From the NCBI GenBank assembly GCA_023145975.1, contig JAGLCZ010000388.1:1-6793 (forward strand): a stretch of DNA of 6,793 nt, read 5' to 3'. A model generated the notes under the pieces. It was not told the DNA's origin, did not search any database, and saw only the letters and a program-made list of their open reading frames with translations. The stretch comes from Candidatus Hydrogenedentota bacterium (GTDB lineage Bacteria > Hydrogenedentota > Hydrogenedentia > Hydrogenedentales > CAITNO01). A program made the translations under genes and the position numbers. This document shows, in pieces, positions 1 through 4,335 of the stretch (position 1 is the first letter of the stretch; each line of letters begins with the position of its first letter).

Positions 1-71
1 CCGTTACGGACAACCCGTTAATGGTAAGACAAGGCAGGAATGCTATGCAAGGCGAAGCAGAAAGGAAACAA
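1..71. other. Non-coding left edge downstream of the propeller gene
   Basis: This stretch follows the stop codon of the minus-strand propeller gene. I see no convincing open frame and no GC-rich hairpin followed by a T-run on the minus strand, so no intrinsic terminator can be called. The only structure is a short CCGT-T-ACGG palindrome at 1-9 and a second CCGTTA at 15-20. Transcription may continue past the window edge. Confidence 0.5.
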
Positions 72-2351
72 TCACGGCTGCTCCGGTGCTTCAATAAAAC
101 CGTAGTAACGCCCCATCCAATACGGCAAAAGCCAATATATGCCCGTGCTCTCACGGTATCCGTTATCACCGCCCACTGCAGCATACGGGTTCTTGTCCCA
201 ACGCATAACATACCGTTCGCTGGCGGGCAATAATCTATCCAACTGCCGCGCATACAGCTCCGGATACCGCACAAGATTCACGTCTTCACGCTGCCTGTTA
301 TCTACCGTCCAATGTACAAGATCAAGAGGAGCATCACGCAAAAAAGAAATACACGGTTCCAGATTAAAATCCTTAACACCGCCTGCGCCACAGGTGAAAT
401 TGAAAAAAGGATTATGATCCTCTTTTACCTGACCATACCATTGGTATAATCCGATCAGAAAATCTTCACGTAATACAGGGTCTGTTTCTGTGTCCATCAA
501 TACTGGAAATATCAATGCAAGCAAACTCGAATCGATATCGGTACGCTCCGCTGGATTTGTTGGTTTTGGCTCTCGTGCAAAAGCCAAATAATTATACTTA
601 TCGATAAGTCGGCGATATTCACGTTCATACTTTTCGTCACCTGTGATATAAGCCGTCGTCTTTAGAAAACTTAGTAGTTCAATGGCATTTATACGATGCT
701 CTGCATACCAATCACCGTTTTGTACCAATACCTCCGGTGACCAAATTCCCCACCGCGTGGGCTTGCCGTCAGTATCACATAAATTATAGTCGCCTGCCAT
801 AATATAGTCCATGACACGTCCTGCAAGCGCGGCATTTCTTTTCTTCTCAGCGTCGGATTGTGCCACAAACTCATGGAAAATATAATACCCGAAAAAATGA
901 CCGCATATTTCGTCCGAACTTGTATCGCCCTTCCATAGCCAACTTCCATCTCCATTGAGGCGCCACCGTTTTTCCACCGGCTTCATACGTGGATCACGAA
1001 TGTGGATATCCGCAATTTGGCGTTCCGTGTAAGTACAATTACGATCATGAAGGCGGTTTGGATTAGAGGTGTCCGTATCTGCCCAGTCCGGAGGCACGAT
1101 GGTGCGGGCAATAAACCCCGATGTATCTGTAATCGTCTGAAACAGTTCCATCGTCGCCGCCGCTTTGCGTGCCCGTTCCAATGCCAAAGGATCACCTGTC
1201 ACCTGATAACGAAATGCCTCCATGGCAAGATAATGATTGGTATACTCCCCATCATTATCTTCATCTTCGGGCAGCGAGGTAGAAATATCCCCTTGCTTCA
1301 TAAGCCGACTGATGCCCACGATCCACGGTTCGCGTACCTTTCTTGCCATAACTATCTGATAAAAATGGTCTGCTTTCTCAGCCAGGGTCATCATGCGCCG
1401 TCGAATGACTGCCACTCCGTCAGATGTGGCAACCCAGGCTGCACCCGAATCATCAAAAGCAACATCCCGAACATCGTTCGAAGGGAGCCACCGCAAACTG
1501 TGTCGTAACGACCACTCCCCCTCCTTCAGTCGGGCAATACCCAGTGCAGTGCATATCCACAAGGTACCATCAGGATGGAAATTAATACGCCGTACATCGC
1601 TGTTTGGCAATCCTTCGCGAGGACTATAAGACTGTATTCTACTCCCTGCCTCATACACATCAAGCCCGCCAAACCCCGCAAACCATATCTTACCATCGGG
1701 CGCAACAGCCACCCCCTTCTGATCGTTCGTAAGTAATTCTTTTTCTTCATACAGATGTTGAAGAATCTCCGCACCTCGAAACTGGAATATCCCATGCCCT
1801 GTCGCCACCCAGGACGTACCGTCTGACTGATAGGTAATAGCATTAGCTGTATTTGCCCATCGCCCGGTGTGTTTAACCCAAACGCCCTCTTCACGAAGCC
1901 ACATACCACGGGGACCCATCGCCATCGCCTGTGTTTCGGAAAAAGCAACGGCACCAATGGGTTCGTTAATAGTAGGGATTCGTTCCAAAACTTTTCCAGA
2001 ACGGCAGTGATATAAACCGTTCCAAGCCCCGAACCATGCTGTCCCTTCAAAATCAACTGCAGCACAAAAAGCGGGACCCGCCTCATCCTCTCCCTGCATC
2101 AAACGCCATAGTCCCGTTTCTTCAAGAGAATAAATACCTGCCCCTGTCGCAGCCCAAACAATATCATTATGATCAACAATAATTGCACGGGTATCATTGG
2201 CTTTGGAATTGTTTTCATGCCTGAAAAACTCGCGATATTCCTGCGAAAACGGTGTGTCAGCAACGCTTTGTTTCCCAAGGACATCATCGGTGGTATGCCC
2301 AAATACGGCTACACTCATAACCCCTAAAAACAGTAACGAATAACCAGGCAT
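72..2351 (-). CDS. Exported seven-bladed Reg_prop-type beta-propeller fused to a helical (alpha/alpha)-toroid-like domain
   Basis: A 759-residue protein whose substrate is unknown. Residues 1-18 form a hydrophobic stretch (LLFLGVMSVAVFG), probably a signal peptide, though its n-region has no Lys or Arg. Seven blades follow, at about 52-85, 95-125, 132-161, 169-200, 212-242, 251-283 and 292-318. Each has the two-component-regulator propeller pattern, for example DGKIWFAGFGGLDVY and DGTLWICTALGIARL. Residues 325-759 are helical and rich in Trp, Tyr and His. They include DEDNDGEYTNHY (363-374), GDTSSDEICGH (475-485) and a Gly-Gly-Asn plus aromatic C-terminus, as in six-hairpin (alpha/alpha)-toroid proteins. 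Catalysis is possible but not shown; D476, D480 and E481 are candidate acidic residues. There is no histidine kinase, Y_Y_Y or membrane-anchor segment, so this is not a classical hybrid sensor. The ATG is the only plausible start, because an in-frame TGA lies 12 codons upstream with no GTG or TTG between. It is probably cotranscribed with the HDOD gene 43 bp upstream. Confidence 0.9.
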   Translation of the reverse strand: MPGYSLLFLGVMSVAVFGHTTDDVLGKQSVADTPFSQEYREFFRHENNSKANDTRAIIVDHNDIVWAATGAGIYSLEETGLWRLMQGEDEAGPAFCAAVDFEGTAWFGAWNGLYHCRSGKVLERIPTINEPIGAVAFSETQAMAMGPRGMWLREEGVWVKHTGRWANTANAITYQSDGTSWVATGHGIFQFRGAEILQHLYEEKELLTNDQKGVAVAPDGKIWFAGFGGLDVYEAGSRIQSYSPREGLPNSDVRRINFHPDGTLWICTALGIARLKEGEWSLRHSLRWLPSNDVRDVAFDDSGAAWVATSDGVAVIRRRMMTLAEKADHFYQIVMARKVREPWIVGISRLMKQGDISTSLPEDEDNDGEYTNHYLAMEAFRYQVTGDPLALERARKAAATMELFQTITDTSGFIARTIVPPDWADTDTSNPNRLHDRNCTYTERQIADIHIRDPRMKPVEKRWRLNGDGSWLWKGDTSSDEICGHFFGYYIFHEFVAQSDAEKKRNAALAGRVMDYIMAGDYNLCDTDGKPTRWGIWSPEVLVQNGDWYAEHRINAIELLSFLKTTAYITGDEKYEREYRRLIDKYNYLAFAREPKPTNPAERTDIDSSLLALIFPVLMDTETDPVLREDFLIGLYQWYGQVKEDHNPFFNFTCGAGGVKDFNLEPCISFLRDAPLDLVHWTVDNRQREDVNLVRYPELYARQLDRLLPASERYVMRWDKNPYAAVGGDNGYRESTGIYWLLPYWMGRYYGFIEAPEQP

Positions 2352-2361
2352 TATTGGCAGA

Positions 2362-2366
2362 CTCCC
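2362..2366 (-). promoter_or_regulatory. Ribosome binding site of the propeller gene
   Basis: Read on the minus strand this is GGGAG, 10 nt before the ATG at 2351. It lies in the 43-bp gap after the HDOD gene, which supports independent translation initiation on a shared transcript. The spacing is slightly long, so confidence is moderate. Confidence 0.5.
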
Positions 2367-2394
2367 GGGTGATTGGAAGATGTTTCAGACGACA

Positions 2395-3951
2395 CTATTT
2401 CTTTGCACTCACTGCTTCCGAGGCAGATTGATTAAGCATACCCGCAATTTTTGTGGGATCAATGCCAAGAAACTCGAAGGATTTCGCACATTTTGCAAAA
2501 CCGTCCTGATTTATTTCGCTATTAACACCTGCCAAATTTGCAGCGATATAGGCGATGGTTGCAATATCACGAAAGTCACCTGCCTGCTCCGGTGTCATGG
2601 CATACCGCAAACTTGCTTTAAATACATCGGGCAAATGCCACTGCTCGCAAAGCAATGCACCAGCCTCGTTATAACCCATCCCAAAAATCTGCTTTTCTTC
2701 GTGGATACGTTTTTCCCCAAAAACATCCGGGGGGATCTCGCTATACTCCTCCGAATTTATGGCACCCAATGCATAACTGCCAATCATATGAAGCAATCCC
2801 GCGCAATATGCCACACTGGGAGTAACCCGCCCGCATTCCGTTGCTAACACCACAGCAATATCTGCACAATGACGGGAAAAATGGATCAAAGGTTTCCACT
2901 GCGCTTCATCGGGTACAAGCAATTTGGGCGCACTGACCGCCAAAACAGAAATAGCCTGTTCACCAATCAATGCAATCGCCATAGGAACACTACCTACATT
3001 TTTGGGGAGTCCATAAGCTGCACTATTGGCAGTGCAAAGCGTAATCGCCGCCAACACAGGAGAATTAGAAACAACCGCCACCACCTGCCGTAACCCTTCG
3101 CCTTCTACGCCCACAACTGCATCCACCTGATTCATCACACGACTGGAGATGGGAAGCTTTTCAAGTTCGGAAAGTGCCTTGCGTGTTGCTTCATCACCAG
3201 GATAAGCAAAGGATGTGTCCGGTACACTTTCTTCCTGTGCGGGGACAGGTGCAGGCGCTGCTGCTTCCTTCTCCTCCGCAGGTGCAGCTTTTTTCTTTTC
3301 TTCCGCAGGCGCTGCTGCTTCTTTCTCCGCCGCAGGCTGTTTAATATCCTTCGTGCGATAATGCTTGCGAACTGCAGCAAGGAAATCATCCACCTCGCAA
3401 AGCATCGCATGAATACGCATCCCTTTTGTTACTTTTTTAACGGCACGAAGCGCTTCCTCATCCACAGGACATACCATCGCCACAGTCAGAGACTTACCCA
3501 AAGAACTCATGGGAAGCAACCAATGTTTACGTACCACTTCCAGCGGCACCAAATCAGTAAGATTACGCTCAATGGTAAAATGCTTCAGATTAATGGCGGC
3601 ATGCCCCTTCTTCGCCATTCGTCCGTAAAAATCGTCCTTGGAAATCATTTTAAGCCGAAAAAGGGTTTCAAAAATCTTCTCTTCGGGTAACTTCTTCTCC
3701 TGCACATCTTCAATCATTTTTTGGGAGGCAATGCCCATGTCAACAAAAATCTCTGCAATAGTTTTTGGGGCATCAGGTTTGGGATCGGTCTTTAATTCCA
3801 AGGACTCTACCGGCGGCGGGGTAGCGCGGTTGGCCTTCACAAGGGCACCGCACTTGACACACTTGTACACCTTTGCCTGCCCACCAGCAGGCACACGCAT
3901 CCGTTGTTTACAAGATGCGCACTGAATAATATAATGTTGCTCCACTGGCAC
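2395..3951 (-). CDS. HDOD-domain signalling protein with N-terminal zinc ribbon and MshEN-like domain
   Basis: A 518-residue cytoplasmic protein with no signal peptide or membrane span. Residues 1-40 are a zinc ribbon with C11, C14, C31 and C34 (CxxC-x16-CxxC). Residues about 62-198 match the N-terminal domain of GspE/MshE/PilB ATPases: two helical hairpins (62-86 and 89-113), then a mixed fold with a LTVAMVCPVDEEALRAV core. There is no ATPase domain. Residues 203-245 are a Lys/Glu/Ala/Pro linker. Residues about 262-475 are an HDOD domain: LPISSRVMNQV, LCTANSAAYGLP, LIGEQAI, GLLHMIGSYAL, then GALLCEQWHLPDVFKASLRY. The catalytic HD-x-GK motif is replaced by HMIGS, as expected for HDOD, so phosphodiesterase activity is unlikely. 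The start is GTG: an in-frame TAG lies 12 codons upstream with no ATG between, and GGGAG lies 7 nt before it. HDOD proteins generally act as regulatory scaffolds. The exact role is unknown; c-di-GMP sensing is possible but the binding motif looks eroded. Confidence 0.93.
   Translation of the reverse strand: MPVEQHYIIQCASCKQRMRVPAGGQAKVYKCVKCGALVKANRATPPPVESLELKTDPKPDAPKTIAEIFVDMGIASQKMIEDVQEKKLPEEKIFETLFRLKMISKDDFYGRMAKKGHAAINLKHFTIERNLTDLVPLEVVRKHWLLPMSSLGKSLTVAMVCPVDEEALRAVKKVTKGMRIHAMLCEVDDFLAAVRKHYRTKDIKQPAAEKEAAAPAEEKKKAAPAEEKEAAAPAPVPAQEESVPDTSFAYPGDEATRKALSELEKLPISSRVMNQVDAVVGVEGEGLRQVVAVVSNSPVLAAITLCTANSAAYGLPKNVGSVPMAIALIGEQAISVLAVSAPKLLVPDEAQWKPLIHFSRHCADIAVVLATECGRVTPSVAYCAGLLHMIGSYALGAINSEEYSEIPPDVFGEKRIHEEKQIFGMGYNEAGALLCEQWHLPDVFKASLRYAMTPEQAGDFRDIATIAYIAANLAGVNSEINQDGFAKCAKSFEFLGIDPTKIAGMLNQSASEAVSAKK
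3251..3328 (-). repeat. Imperfect 54-bp-spaced direct repeat in the HDOD protein linker
   Basis: Two 24-bp copies (3251-3274 and 3305-3328) differ at one base and start 54 bp apart, that is 18 codons. They encode the EKEAAAPA segments of the low-complexity linker around residues 209-234. The near identity at DNA level suggests a fairly recent in-frame duplication that lengthened the flexible tether between the MshEN-like and HDOD domains. Confidence 0.7.
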
Positions 3952-3958
3952 TACAATT

Positions 3959-3963
3959 CTCCC
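3959..3963 (-). promoter_or_regulatory. Ribosome binding site that fixes the GTG start of the HDOD gene
   Basis: On the minus strand this is GGGAG, 7 nt upstream of the GTG at 3951. A second in-frame GTG at 3945 would be 13 nt away, which is too far, and no ATG lies between the upstream in-frame stop and this GTG. The site therefore decides the start in favour of GTG 3951. Confidence 0.65.
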
Positions 3964-4206
3964 ACAAATGTAACGACTGGCAGACTACACCGTCACGCCA
4001 ACCAGAATAAACGCGCTATCGATTGCTGTACTTACCACCCAAAACGACACCACACCGCACATACTGAGCCGCCGACGAACCTTTATTCAAAACTAAACAA
4101 CCGGAACACTCTACACAAAAGAATGCACGGACATAAAATAACCCCTTAAACTATAAGATAAATCGGCAGGCATCTTCAAGAATTATTTCTGTGGAAATCA
4201 TCACGC

Positions 4207-4234
4207 TTTCACGATATAATACCCCGAAGTGAAA
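4207..4234 (+). promoter_or_regulatory. Candidate promoter -10 (TATAAT) bracketed by an inverted repeat
   Basis: A perfect TATAAT is at 4215-4220. The arms TTTCAC (4207-4212) and GTGAAA (4229-4234) flank it symmetrically enough to form a 6-bp inverted repeat with a 16-bp spacer. No good -35 hexamer is visible 16-18 bp upstream, which would fit a promoter that depends on an activator, or chance. If used, transcription would start near 4227 and give a leader of about 110 nt before the coiled-coil gene. Confidence 0.35.
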
Positions 4235-4260
4235 TCAACCCGTTCTTTCCTTTAGAATAC

Positions 4261-4274
4261 ACAGTAAGTACTGT
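4261..4274. promoter_or_regulatory. 14-bp palindrome, possible operator
   Basis: The sequence ACAGTA-AG-TACTGT is a perfect 6-bp inverted repeat around a 2-bp centre. The symmetry stops exactly there, since the flanking bases do not pair. It lies 62 bp before the start of the coiled-coil gene and downstream of the candidate -10, where a repressor dimer could block transcription. The arms are too short to act as a terminator and no T-run follows. The regulator is unknown. Confidence 0.3.
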
Positions 4275-4324
4275 TCGACCGTTTTGACAATACAGGGGCT
4301 TTGAAATTGGTTCGCGTCCGAAGC

Positions 4325-4329
4325 AGGAG
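4325..4329 (+). promoter_or_regulatory. Ribosome binding site of the coiled-coil gene
   Basis: AGGAG lies 6 nt before the ATG at 4336, a near-ideal Shine-Dalgarno placement that supports this start codon. Confidence 0.75.
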
Positions 4330-4335
4330 TCACAT

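Larger units (their letters stand above)
3952..4335. other. Divergent intergenic regulatory region (384 bp)
   Basis: This region separates the minus-strand operon from the plus-strand coiled-coil gene and must hold the promoters for at least one direction. The part at about 3965-4145 is strikingly poor in G and T on the plus strand (runs such as CACCACACCGCACA), so the minus-strand leader would be G/U-rich and little structured. A short plus-strand open frame through 4149 has a His/Asn/Thr-rich composition and no ribosome binding site, so I do not call it a gene. The part at 4190-4335 is more mixed and holds the promoter-like and palindromic elements listed separately. I found no convincing minus-strand -35/-10 pair, riboswitch or tRNA. 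Confidence 0.7.

Noticed and set aside
1171..1263. EF-hand or dockerin-type calcium loop at DEDNDGEYTNHY in the propeller protein
   Set aside because: The D-x-D-x-D-G start fits, but position 12 is Tyr instead of Glu or Asp, and no second loop is present. It more likely belongs to the helical domain itself.
1002..1508. A 168-residue plus-strand open frame (and 1526-2086 on the minus strand in another frame)
   Set aside because: Both lie inside the propeller gene, which has clear blade motifs in its own frame. Their translations show no recognisable domain.
2395..3951. HDOD protein as an active HD-GYP c-di-GMP phosphodiesterase
   Set aside because: The HD-x-GK metal and catalytic residues are replaced by HMIGS and no GYP motif is present.
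3904..4149. An 81-residue plus-strand open frame in the divergent region
   Set aside because: It starts inside the HDOD gene, has no Shine-Dalgarno, and its His/Asn/Thr-rich composition simply reflects the A/C-skewed DNA.
4284..4289. A perfect TTGACA -35 hexamer upstream of the rod gene
   Set aside because: No -10-like hexamer lies 16-18 bp downstream (the bases there read ATTGGT, TTGGTT or TGGTTC), and the start codon follows too closely for a convincing leader.
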